A stretch of DNA of 64,000 bases, taken from assembly GCA_039804165.1 (NCBI GenBank), contig JBDRZZ010000009.1, forward strand, positions 1-64,000, read 5' to 3'. A program made the translations under genes and the position numbers. A model generated the notes under the pieces. The model did not search any database. It was given only the letters and a program-made list of their open reading frames with translations, and was not told the origin of the DNA. The stretch comes from a candidate division WOR-3 bacterium (GTDB taxonomy: Bacteria > Hydrothermota > UBA3072). This document shows positions 1-7,594 of the stretch, piece by piece; the stretch's first letter is position 1; every line of letters starts with the position of its first letter.

Positions 1-2
1 GA

Positions 3-95
3 GTATTCGGGGTTAAAAAAGCCCTTGTCTATGTCCCTCTTATTGTTGTTCTTGGAACTTTGGTAGGATGGTTCTTTGGAAACTTTATATTTTAA
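3..95 (+). CDS. C-terminal end of a permease (ArsP/YraQ-like), partial
   Basis: The window opens inside a gene. Frame 3 reads without a stop from base 3 to a TAA at 93-95, giving about 30 residues: a basic VKKAL turn followed by one hydrophobic transmembrane helix ending GWFFGNFIF. It stops 9 bp before the ArsF-like gene and that gene's Shine-Dalgarno sequence (aaggag). A short basic turn plus one last helix is typical of the end of ArsP/YraQ-type permeases, which are known to sit next to ArsF/ArsG and small thioredoxin genes. The family call is inference from this tail and from the neighbours only; any polytopic membrane protein could end this way. Confidence 0.45.
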   Translation, partial: VFGVKKALVYVPLIVVLGTLVGWFFGNFIF

Positions 96-104
96 GGAGA
101 AAAA

Positions 105-674
105 ATGAAGGTGAAAAAAGTGATTTCTGTTCTTCTTCTCGCTTTTGTCCTACTTAGCATTGCTTATCTAATCAAAGGAGAAATCATGAATAAAAAAGAG
201 GAAAAAATGCAAAAGGAAGAAATCCGAGAGGAGGTGGATACTATTACTGAAAAAGCCCCTGAAATTCCTGATGTTAATGCAACAAAGAATGAAACAAAAA
301 CGCAAAATTCGGCTCCCAAAAAAGAAGAGAAGAAGAAAAAAGTGCTTGCCTACTATTTTCATGGAACCCACCGATGCCCCACCTGCCTTACAATTGAAAG
401 ATATTCAAAAGAAGCAATCGAATCTTATTTCGCAAGGGAGTTGAAGGATGGAATATTGGAGTTCAGTTCTATAAATGTAGAGGAACCAGAAAATAGACAT
501 TTCATCCAGGATTACCAGCTATACACAAAATCTCTCATAATTTCACTCTGGGAAGATAATAAGGAGAAAAAATGGAAAAATCTCACCGAGGTCTGGTCTT
601 ATGTTCACAGTAAAGAAAATTTCTATCAATATGTTAAAAATGAAGTGGAGAAGTTTTTAGAGGACACAAGATAA
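105..674 (+). CDS. ArsF-family thioredoxin-like protein (nitroreductase subunit ArsF type)
   Basis: A 189-residue protein with an N-terminal membrane anchor (about residues 5-24), a highly charged Lys/Glu-rich linker (about 28-80) and a compact C-terminal domain carrying a CPTC pair (C91, C94) after FHGTHR. The domain layout and its place before an ArsG-like membrane protein fit the ArsF family. Known members act with ArsG/ArsE in reduction and efflux of nitro-aromatic arsenicals, or more generally supply thiol electrons. The stop codon overlaps the start of the next gene by 1 nt (TAATG), so the two are translationally coupled. An SD (aaggag) sits 4-5 nt before the ATG. The substrate cannot be read from sequence; the thioredoxin-like extracytoplasmic role is firm, the arsenic role is inference. 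Confidence 0.72.
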   Translation: MKVKKVISVLLLAFVLLSIAYLIKGEIMNKKEEKMQKEEIREEVDTITEKAPEIPDVNATKNETKTQNSAPKKEEKKKKVLAYYFHGTHRCPTCLTIERYSKEAIESYFARELKDGILEFSSINVEEPENRHFIQDYQLYTKSLIISLWEDNKEKKWKNLTEVWSYVHSKENFYQYVKNEVEKFLEDTR

Positions 675-1360
675 TGGGAATTCTACCACTCCTTACGGCA
701 TTATGGCTTGGGATATTGACTTCGATAAGTCCCTGTCCTCTTGCAACCAATATTGCTGCGATATCATTTGTGTCATACAGAATTGTGCATAAGGCTGTTG
801 TTCTTCTATCTGGGATTCTCTACACAATGGGAAGAGCGATAACCTATATTGTTATTGGTTTTCTCGTTGTTAGGGCAGCCGTTAATATTCCCCTCGTTTC
901 GAATTTCCTCCAGCTCTACATCAACAAAATCCTGGGAATACTTCTGATTCTGGTGGGAATGTTTTTACTTGATTTGTTGTTTAACATAAAAATACCGAGC
1001 ATTTTCGTTTCTGAGTCCTGGCAGAGAAAACTCGACGAGATAGGCATTTTCGGCTCTCTATTTTTGGGAATGCTTTTCGCTCTTGCGTTCTGTCCTGTTT
1101 CTGCCGCTCTATTTTTTGGGAGTCTTATACCTATCGCACTTAAGGCAAATTCAGGAGTGATTTTGCCGCTATTTTATGGAATGGGAACGGGGTTACCTGT
1201 TTTACTTTTTGCTATTTTCATTGCTCTTGGTTCTTCCCACATAGGCAGAATGTATAAAAGAGCAGTCAAACTTGAAGCGATTACAAAGAAAGTTACAGGA
1301 ATTATTTTTATTCTGGTTGGAATTTACTATGTATTGGCTTACATCTTTAAATTGTTTTAA
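674..1360 (+). CDS. ArsG/CcdA-like thiol-disulfide transmembrane transporter
   Basis: A 228-residue polytopic protein with about six membrane helices and the internal duplication of the CcdA/DsbD family. Each half carries one Cys followed by Pro in a helix (C21 in SISPCPLA, C140 in ALAFCPVS). These are the residues that pass electrons across the membrane in CcdA-type proteins. It lies between an ArsF-like protein and a small CPRC thioredoxin, which matches the ArsG-type clusters described for aromatic arsenical efflux and reduction. Likely it moves reducing power from the cytoplasmic thioredoxin to the extracytoplasmic ArsF-like domain. It starts at the ATG overlapping the previous stop. A plain CcdA role (thiol reduction only) is the main alternative. 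Confidence 0.72.
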   Translation: MGILPLLTALWLGILTSISPCPLATNIAAISFVSYRIVHKAVVLLSGILYTMGRAITYIVIGFLVVRAAVNIPLVSNFLQLYINKILGILLILVGMFLLDLLFNIKIPSIFVSESWQRKLDEIGIFGSLFLGMLFALAFCPVSAALFFGSLIPIALKANSGVILPLFYGMGTGLPVLLFAIFIALGSSHIGRMYKRAVKLEAITKKVTGIIFILVGIYYVLAYIFKLF

Positions 1361-1373
1361 AAGGAGGTAATAG

Positions 1374-1613
1374 ATGAAAATTCAAATTGCAGGACCTGGT
1401 TGTCCAAGGTGCTTGGCGACCGAGAAGGCTGTAAAAGAAGCCTGCGCCCAGTTGAAACTTTCTGCCGAGATTTCTCATCTTTACGATATAAGAGAATACG
1501 CAAGACTTGGAGTCAGAATGACACCTGCCGTGATTATCGATGGAAAAGTTGTTATTTCAGGTAAGGTTCCATCTGTAGAAGAAATAAAGAAAATCCTAAG
1601 CACCCCAAAATAA
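1374..1613 (+). CDS. Small thioredoxin-family protein (CPRC)
   Basis: A 79-residue thioredoxin/glutaredoxin-like domain of the short archaeal/bacterial type (TM0996/MTH895 class). It begins with a beta strand, then GPGCPRCLATEKAV with the redox pair C10/C13 at the start of helix 1, and has the cis-Pro region MTPAVIIDGK. There is no signal peptide, so it is cytoplasmic. A strong SD (aaggagg) precedes the ATG and the gap to the ArsG-like gene is 13 bp. It probably feeds electrons to the CcdA/ArsG-like carrier. It is the last gene of the cluster; the following 127 bp hold the promoter of a new unit. Confidence 0.85.
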   Translation: MKIQIAGPGCPRCLATEKAVKEACAQLKLSAEISHLYDIREYARLGVRMTPAVIIDGKVVISGKVPSVEEIKKILSTPK

Positions 1614-1663
1614 AAAGTAATTTAAACATAGAAAAGAGGCCGAAATAATTCCATAAAGAGGGG

Positions 1664-1691
1664 TTGACTTTTTCATAAAACTTTTTATATT
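1664..1691 (+). promoter_or_regulatory. Promoter of the tetR gene
   Basis: TTGACT at 1664-1669, a 16 bp spacer and TATATT at 1686-1691. A perfect inverted repeat (TTTTATATT-tcg-AATATAAAA, 1683-1703) covers the -10 box and the expected start point. The start codon lies 50 nt downstream after an SD (aaggag). Confidence 0.7.
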
Positions 1692-1700
1692 TCGAATATA

Positions 1701-1715
1701 AAACTAATTTGGTCG
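1701..1715. promoter_or_regulatory. Putative TetR operator, imperfect copy
   Basis: The 15-mer AAACTAATTTGGTCG matches the reverse complement of the perfect palindrome at 2354-2368 at 12 of 15 positions. It lies just downstream of the predicted transcription start of tetR, a position suited to autorepression. That the tetR product binds here is inference. Confidence 0.55.
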
Positions 1716-1740
1716 ATATATACAATTAAGGAGAAGAAAG

Positions 1741-2325
1741 ATGGAAAGAACACAAAAAGATCTTAGAGAAATTATTATAAAGTCGGCTCAAGACATATTT
1801 GCGAGATTCGGTTTTAGAAAAACAACAATGGACGAGATTGCACAATCAATCAATAAGGCAAAAAGTTCCTTATATCATTACTTTACAAGCAAGCAAGAAA
1901 TTTTCAAAGCAATAATAGAGAAAGAAGCTAGTTTGTTTAGAGAAGAAATAACAAGAACGGTTAGTCGTGAAAACACCCCTCAGGGAAAATTACACGTTTA
2001 CATTTTAACAAGAATGCGTATGATAAACCAGCTGGCAAATCTATATAGTGCATTAAAAGATGAATATCTCAAACAATATGATTATATTGAAGAGTTAAGA
2101 GAAAAATACGATAAAGAAGAAATTGAAGTAATTAAAGAAATATTGAAGGAAGGTTGTAAAAGGGGAGTTTATGAAATCGAAAATTTAGATAGGGCAGCAA
2201 GCACTATTGTTTCTATCTTAAAAGGTATGGAATACTCTTGGATTAAAGAAAAAGATGTTAAAAAAGCCGAAAGATATATTGATAATTTATTGGAGATTCT
2301 TTTTTATGGAATAGTTAAAAGATAA
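1741..2325 (+). CDS. TetR/AcrR family transcriptional regulator
   Basis: A 194-residue TetR-type repressor. The N-terminal helix-turn-helix spans about residues 10-55, with the family pattern FGFRKTTMDEIAQSI followed by KSSLYHYFTSKQEIF. The all-helical ligand-binding domain follows (about 60-194). An SD (aaggag) precedes the ATG. It is directly upstream of an RND/MMPL exporter operon, the usual target of such regulators. A perfect 15 bp palindrome lies between the two genes and a related copy lies in its own promoter. The likely role is a ligand-released repressor of itself and of the exporter genes; the ligand is unknown. Confidence 0.88.
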   Translation: MERTQKDLREIIIKSAQDIFARFGFRKTTMDEIAQSINKAKSSLYHYFTSKQEIFKAIIEKEASLFREEITRTVSRENTPQGKLHVYILTRMRMINQLANLYSALKDEYLKQYDYIEELREKYDKEEIEVIKEILKEGCKRGVYEIENLDRAASTIVSILKGMEYSWIKEKDVKKAERYIDNLLEILFYGIVKR

Positions 2326-2353
2326 AAAATTTTTTGCCTATGAGACGAACAAA

Positions 2354-2368
2354 AGACCAAATTGGTCT
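2354..2368. promoter_or_regulatory. Putative TetR operator, perfect palindrome
   Basis: AGACCAA-a-TTGGTCT: two 7 bp arms around one central base, in the 68 bp gap between tetR and the RND exporter gene. Size and symmetry fit TetR-family operators. A 12/15 copy lies upstream of tetR. Confidence 0.65.
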
Positions 2369-2393
2369 ACATTTATAAAAGAGGATTTGTAAG

Positions 2394-4655
2394 ATGGGGA
2401 AGTTTCCCAATCTAGTAATTAAATGCCGTATACCAATTATTTTTGTGGTTTCTCTTCTTACTTTTATATTTGGGTATTTTATTAAAGATCTGAAAATCAA
2501 TTCGGATTTTTCGAGTTATCTTCCCAAAAGTGATCAGATAGTAAGAACGCTGAATTATATCAGTGAAAAATATAGTGGAAAACATATAGCAATGGTTGCC
2601 TTGGAATCGAATGAAATTTTTACAAAAGAAACAATTGAAAGAATTAACTATTTAACCTCTAATTTCAGGCTCATTGATGGTGTTTCATATGTGACAAGTT
2701 TGACAAATATTCTTGATATTAAAAAGACTCCTGAAGGGATAGAAATCGCAAAGCTTATTGATGAATATAATTTACCTACAACTGAAGAGGAACTTAAGAG
2801 TTTAAAAAACTATACCCTTTCAAAGGATATGTACAAGGGACGGATAGTTTCAGAGGATTCGAGGGCAGCTTTAATTATTTGTCGGATTAGAGATGGAAGT
2901 GATGAAGTAAAGATAGCTAAGGAAATAAAGAAAATTGTTGAAGAAGCAAATATAGAAGAAAAAGTTTATTATGCAGGTTATTCTTTTAATATACTTGAAG
3001 TGAATAAAATTATTTTAAAGGACTTAAGATTTCTGCTTATTCTTTCTCTTCTTATAATTGTAATAGTTTTATTTTTAAGCTACCATTCTTTTAGAGGAGT
3101 TATTCTTCCAATCCTTTCTGTTCTTATTAGTATTATCTGGGTACTCGGAGTAATGAACATATTTAAAATTCAAATCACCTTGGTTACAAATGTGATTCCT
3201 ATAATCTTAATTGCAGTTGGCAGTGCTTATTGTATTCATGTGATCTGTAGGGTTTCTGAAGATGAGGAAAAATTTAATGATAGGATTAACCAAATCAAAT
3301 TTTCCTTAAATGAAGTTGCATTACCAATATTTTTAGCGGCAATAACAACAATGATAGGATTTATTTCTTTTATTTTTGGTTCTTATTTAACTGTAATTCG
3401 GGATTTCGGCATTCTTTCGGCTTTTGGAATTCTCTTTTCTTTTATAATTTCTGTTACTTTTGTGCCCTCTCTCCTGTCATTTTTACCAGTCAAGAATACT
3501 TCGGTGAATAAAAGTATTCATAAGAAAAAAAGCAAAGAAGAATTTAATCTGTTTGCAAATATGCTCGGTAGATGGATTTTAAAGAATAAGAAACCTATCG
3601 TTATTATAGGAATATTAATTTGTCTCTTTAGCGCTTCTAATATTATAACGATTAAAAGAAGTTCAGATATGACAAAATACTTTAAATCAGGAAGTGAAAT
3701 GAGGAAGTCTTCAGAAATGATACGGAACAAATTTTATGGAGACCTTCCTGTTTATTTTTTGATAAAGGGCGACATCCAAGAACCAAAAGTTTTAAACGAA
3801 ATGAAAAAATTACAAGAATTTATAAAATCACAAAAATACATTTATAATCCCCAGTCAATTGTGGATATTATAGAAGAAATGAATGATGTAATAGGAGAAG
3901 GCAAAAAAATTCCAGATAGCAAAGAAAAAATAGAAAATTTATGGTTTCTTATTGAGGGTCAAGAAATGATAGAACAATTAGTTTCTCAAGACAAGAAAGA
4001 AGCAATTATTCAAGCAACTATGTCAACTGTTGATAATCCAAGAGAAATGGACAAATTAGACAAGAACATTCAAGAATATATCAGCAAAAATACGGATTCT
4101 TCTATTATAACTATTGAGGTGACAGGAATACCATTTATCTATCAACACATGGATAGGGCTATTATTCGAAGTCAGTTATTGAGTTTAATTATCGCTATTA
4201 TTTTTGTATTTATATGTATGATTCTTTTGCAGCGGTCATTTGTGGAGGGATTTATCGGGATTATTCCAATCGTACTTACTCTTTTAATTCTATTTGGTTT
4301 TATGGGGTTTTTACGAATCCCCTTGAACCTGGCAACAGTGCTTGTAGGTAGTATTTCCATTGGAATTGGAATTGATTACCCAATACACTTTACAAACCGC
4401 TTTCGCAAAGAATTTTTTAAAAATAGAAATGAAGCTGAAGCATTGAATACCACCCTAAACACAGTAGGCAAGGCAATATTAATCAATGTGTTAACTGTAA
4501 CGATGGGCTTTTTAGTTTTAGTTATGAGTAATCTTGTCCCACTTCAACACCTTGGAATTCTTATAGCAATTACAATGCTAAGTTCTGGAACTGCTACTTT
4601 AACCATCTTACCAGCAATAATTCTTTTAACTAAAGAAAAATGGGTAAAATTATAA
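2394..4655 (+). CDS. RND-superfamily exporter, MMPL/HAE3 type
   Basis: A 753-residue inner-membrane protein with the duplicated RND layout: TM1 (about 13-32), a periplasmic domain, a five-helix bundle (about 210-375), a new TM (about 397-415), a second periplasmic domain and a second helix bundle (about 595-748). The end of the second half carries SIGIGIDYPIHFTNRF, typical of MMPL/HAE3 proteins. It is shorter than the roughly 1000-residue AcrB type, as expected for HAE3. The SD is gaggat. The gene is followed by a LolA-like periplasmic protein and an outer-membrane barrel, a set known in several phyla and thought to move lipids or other hydrophobic molecules to the outer membrane. It is probably under control of the upstream TetR protein. 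Confidence 0.87.
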   Translation: MGKFPNLVIKCRIPIIFVVSLLTFIFGYFIKDLKINSDFSSYLPKSDQIVRTLNYISEKYSGKHIAMVALESNEIFTKETIERINYLTSNFRLIDGVSYVTSLTNILDIKKTPEGIEIAKLIDEYNLPTTEEELKSLKNYTLSKDMYKGRIVSEDSRAALIICRIRDGSDEVKIAKEIKKIVEEANIEEKVYYAGYSFNILEVNKIILKDLRFLLILSLLIIVIVLFLSYHSFRGVILPILSVLISIIWVLGVMNIFKIQITLVTNVIPIILIAVGSAYCIHVICRVSEDEEKFNDRINQIKFSLNEVALPIFLAAITTMIGFISFIFGSYLTVIRDFGILSAFGILFSFIISVTFVPSLLSFLPVKNTSVNKSIHKKKSKEEFNLFANMLGRWILKNKKPIVIIGILICLFSASNIITIKRSSDMTKYFKSGSEMRKSSEMIRNKFYGDLPVYFLIKGDIQEPKVLNEMKKLQEFIKSQKYIYNPQSIVDIIEEMNDVIGEGKKIPDSKEKIENLWFLIEGQEMIEQLVSQDKKEAIIQATMSTVDNPREMDKLDKNIQEYISKNTDSSIITIEVTGIPFIYQHMDRAIIRSQLLSLIIAIIFVFICMILLQRSFVEGFIGIIPIVLTLLILFGFMGFLRIPLNLATVLVGSISIGIGIDYPIHFTNRFRKEFFKNRNEAEALNTTLNTVGKAILINVLTVTMGFLVLVMSNLVPLQHLGILIAITMLSSGTATLTILPAIILLTKEKWVKL

Positions 4656-4670
4656 AAAGGGAGGTCAAAA

Positions 4671-5417
4671 ATGAAAAAAATATTCTCAGTAAATCTATGT
4701 GTTTTAATTATAATAAGTAGTCTACCAATTAAAGCACAAGAAGAAAAACTAACTGCCTCTCAAATACTTGAGAAAGTCGATAATGTTGTTAACGCTCCAG
4801 AGGACCAGAGCTTAAAAGTAAAAATTATTCTTATTGACGAAAAGGGGATAGAAGAACGAGAAATAAGCATGCTTCAGAAAGGAAGTCACAAAAGATTAGT
4901 GAAATTTCTATCCCCCGCTTCTCAGAAGGGTATTGGTGTTCTTTCTCTTCCAAATGATATTATGTATTTATATCTACCAGCCTTCAAAAAAACAAGGCGA
5001 ATTGCTTCCCATATAAAAAATACAAAATTCGCAGGGACTGATTTTACCTATGAAGATATGGAGGCGATAAGATATTCAGAAAAATACATACCAGAGCTAC
5101 TTAAAAAAGAAGAAAATCATTTCATTCTTCAACTTAAACCTAAAGAAGGGGTCAAGACGGATTATTCGAAGTTGATTATGTGGGTGAGGTGCGATAACTT
5201 TTGCACAAGTAAAATTGAATATTATGATAAAGGAGAGAATCTCTATAAAGTTATGACAAATAAAAGAATTGAAACGGTAGGAAACTATTGGATATCCAGA
5301 GAATCCGAAATGGAAGATTTAAAAGCAAGGCATAAGACAATAATGATTTTAGAAGAGATAAAATTCGATTCAAAACTATCCGACGAAATTTTCACAGAAC
5401 GTTATTTAAGTAGATAA
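4671..5417 (+). CDS. Outer membrane lipoprotein-sorting (LolA-like) protein
   Basis: A 248-residue protein with a clear signal peptide (about 1-22, ending IKAQ) and then a beta-rich LolA/LolB-like domain. Recognisable pieces are the ASQILEKVDNVVNAPEDQS helix, the KRLVKFLSPASQKGIGVLSL strand region and FAGTDFTYEDME. The last is a hallmark of the outer-membrane lipoprotein-sorting family that accompanies MMPL exporters. A strong SD (gggagg) precedes it and the gap to the RND gene is 15 bp. It likely carries a hydrophobic cargo across the periplasm between the exporter and the barrel encoded next. The cargo is unknown, and an actual role in lipoprotein sorting is not implied. Confidence 0.82.
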   Translation: MKKIFSVNLCVLIIISSLPIKAQEEKLTASQILEKVDNVVNAPEDQSLKVKIILIDEKGIEEREISMLQKGSHKRLVKFLSPASQKGIGVLSLPNDIMYLYLPAFKKTRRIASHIKNTKFAGTDFTYEDMEAIRYSEKYIPELLKKEENHFILQLKPKEGVKTDYSKLIMWVRCDNFCTSKIEYYDKGENLYKVMTNKRIETVGNYWISRESEMEDLKARHKTIMILEEIKFDSKLSDEIFTERYLSR

Positions 5418-5434
5418 TAAAGGAGGTAAACAGA

Positions 5435-6796
5435 ATGGTCTTTCGTATATGTTTAATAATAGAATTACTACTCCTTTGTCTTTTTTATCCTCTTCCTGGC
5501 CAAGAGAGTACATCACATAATGCTAAATGGAATGGCTATTTCCAAACCGATAACAGGATTCGTTTAAAAGGTAATAACGAATTTTCCTGGGAAGAATATA
5601 GGCTTAGTCTAAAAGGAGAGACTAATCCAGGAGAAAAAGCTCATTTTTACAGCGAAATCTGGCTCCGAACATTAGGTTTTTCAACACTGAAAAATAGTTC
5701 TGATTTGGGTAGTAAAGATAAAATTTCTCCTTTGAATTTAGAACTCCGGGAAGTATATATTGACTTTTACGGATTTCTTTTCAATAATCTTGATGTTCGG
5801 ATTGGAAAGCAACGCATTGCATGGGGGGTAGCAGATAAGCTAAACCCAACCGATAATCTTAATCCAGATGATCTTGAAGATATCTGGGATTTCGGAAGAC
5901 ATTTGGGTTCTAATGGACTCAGATCTTCTTATTATCTTGGAGATTGGACATTTACAGGTGTTTATATTCCTCATTTTACGCCTAGTGTTTTACCACGAGG
6001 TAACTGGGCTTCTCTTTTCTCTTCTATTATACAATTACCTTCCGGGCTTGTTCTCAGAAATTCAACCGACACCATTATTATGCCAAAGAACAATCCTAAA
6101 GAAAGTTCTATAATGGGAGGTAAAATATCAAAAAATCTTTTTGATTATGATTTTTCTTTAAGTTATGTATATGGTAGAGATGATTTACCTTTAGCAAGAA
6201 AAGTGACATTTATCCCTACAGACACTCCAGGGGAAATAGATATTGCGACCGAACTAATCTATCCGAAAATCCAGATAGTAGGGATGGATTTTGCAGGAGC
6301 TTTGGGTAGTTTTGGAATTTGGGCTGAAGCGGCAGTATTTTTCCCTGAGAAAGTAAACCTAACGACAGATTTGTCCGCTCTAGGAATGGGTATACAAGAA
6401 TCAATTGTTTTAGACGACAATCCTTATGTTAAATATGTTCTTGGGACAGATTACACTTTCAAAAATGGCATTTACATTAATATTCAGTATCTCCATGGCT
6501 TTATTCACGAAAGAGGAAAGGATAATCTGGAAGATTATTTTATGTTTGGAGTAGAAAGGAAGCTTTTAGATGATAAAATAAAAATAACTCCCTTAGCTGG
6601 GGGGATAGAAATAAAAGATTTAAAAGATATAAAAAACAACTACGCTCTTATTCTATCACCAGAAGCCACCTATTATCCTCTTGAGGATGCCGAAATTACT
6701 CTTGGAATCAGATGGATAGACGGTAAGAATACGACTAATTTTGGAAGAATAAAAGAAAATGATGAGCTATTTTTAAAAATTAAATATTATTTTTAA
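5435..6796 (+). CDS. Outer-membrane beta-barrel protein, DUF1302-like
   Basis: A 453-residue protein with a signal peptide (about 1-22). The rest is alternating aromatic/hydrophobic strands ending in a C-terminal Phe (LFLKIKYYF), typical of barrels inserted by BamA. The segment RIGKQRIAWGVADKLNPTDN at about 120-140 is characteristic of DUF1302-type proteins found next to MMPL exporters and LolA-like proteins. The SD aaggagg lies 18 bp after the previous gene, so it is the third structural gene of the exporter operon. It is probably the outer-membrane exit or acceptor for the cargo. No terminator is evident before the convergent gene 15 bp away. Confidence 0.78.
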   Translation: MVFRICLIIELLLLCLFYPLPGQESTSHNAKWNGYFQTDNRIRLKGNNEFSWEEYRLSLKGETNPGEKAHFYSEIWLRTLGFSTLKNSSDLGSKDKISPLNLELREVYIDFYGFLFNNLDVRIGKQRIAWGVADKLNPTDNLNPDDLEDIWDFGRHLGSNGLRSSYYLGDWTFTGVYIPHFTPSVLPRGNWASLFSSIIQLPSGLVLRNSTDTIIMPKNNPKESSIMGGKISKNLFDYDFSLSYVYGRDDLPLARKVTFIPTDTPGEIDIATELIYPKIQIVGMDFAGALGSFGIWAEAAVFFPEKVNLTTDLSALGMGIQESIVLDDNPYVKYVLGTDYTFKNGIYINIQYLHGFIHERGKDNLEDYFMFGVERKLLDDKIKITPLAGGIEIKDLKDIKNNYALILSPEATYYPLEDAEITLGIRWIDGKNTTNFGRIKENDELFLKIKYYF

Positions 6797-6811
6797 ATAT
6801 AAGGCTAACTT

Positions 6812-7537
6812 TTAGGAAATTTTTGATTCCAAACCTAAAGAGCAATATTTTTTCACTATACACTCACCGCATTTTCTTCTTCGGCAAAAATCTTTTCCTT
6901 GGCGAACTAGAGCTGTCTCAAAATCTACAAATTCTTTATCTTTTATTTTATTTTCTCTCCAAAGAAGTTTTAGTTTTCCTAAGCCCGAGAAAACATCATC
7001 CTCCCTACTTATTAACTCTAAATTTATGGCCGACCTAAGAGCTAAAGGAGAAAGAGGAGGATCTGCTTTATCCCAAAGTCCTCGTAATTCTCTTAAGAAA
7101 ATCCTTACAGTAACTTCTCCAATTCCTTTCCCCAAAGCTTTTATTTTATCTTCTAAATCCTTTGGATCTTTAGCTTCTTTTTGTAATTTGTTAAAATCTC
7201 CTCCATACATCTCTTTAAAGTTCTTTATAACCTCTAAAAGTTTAGTAGCTGTTTTAAAATCATACCTCACATATCCACCATTATCTAAAATCCTTACTAG
7301 TCCATCCCAACCAGTTTTCAATATCATATAAGGGGAAACTATTCTTTCTTTTTCAAACTCTTTATATGTATTTATAACAATAGTTTCAGAAATCCTCGCT
7401 CCAAAAAGAATGGAAGCAATAAACCATTTAAAAATCTCTTCGTTTTTAATAGAAGAAAGATCTATTCTTAACCGGGAAGAAAACCTATCTCCTAAAAACT
7501 CAACCAATATTTTGATTAATTCCCCTTTTTCATCCAT
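6812..7537 (-). CDS. HhH-GPD-like protein with C-terminal Fe-S-type cysteine loop (endonuclease III relative)
   Basis: A 241-residue soluble, helical protein. A helix-hairpin-helix element (GKGIGEVTVRIFL, about 137-148) is followed by an acidic region (ADPPLSPLALRSA, D159), and the C-terminus has four cysteines C218-x4-C223-x2-C226-x5-C232. Endonuclease III/MutY proteins have C-x6-C-x2-C-x5-C, so this is a shortened version of the 4Fe-4S loop. The Lys that follows the hairpin in bifunctional endonuclease III (LPGVGRKTA) is missing, which argues against AP-lyase activity. The SD aaggaag is very close to the ATG. A role in DNA repair or DNA binding is likely; the substrate is unknown. It shares no clear operon with the upstream AmrS gene (57 bp gap). 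Confidence 0.55.
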   Translation of the reverse strand: MDEKGELIKILVEFLGDRFSSRLRIDLSSIKNEEIFKWFIASILFGARISETIVINTYKEFEKERIVSPYMILKTGWDGLVRILDNGGYVRYDFKTATKLLEVIKNFKEMYGGDFNKLQKEAKDPKDLEDKIKALGKGIGEVTVRIFLRELRGLWDKADPPLSPLALRSAINLELISREDDVFSGLGKLKLLWRENKIKDKEFVDFETALVRQGKDFCRRRKCGECIVKKYCSLGLESKIS

Positions 7538-7594
7538 AACTTCCTTTTTCTTATATATGTAATAAGCCTTCTTTCATTAATTAAGTCTAATCCA

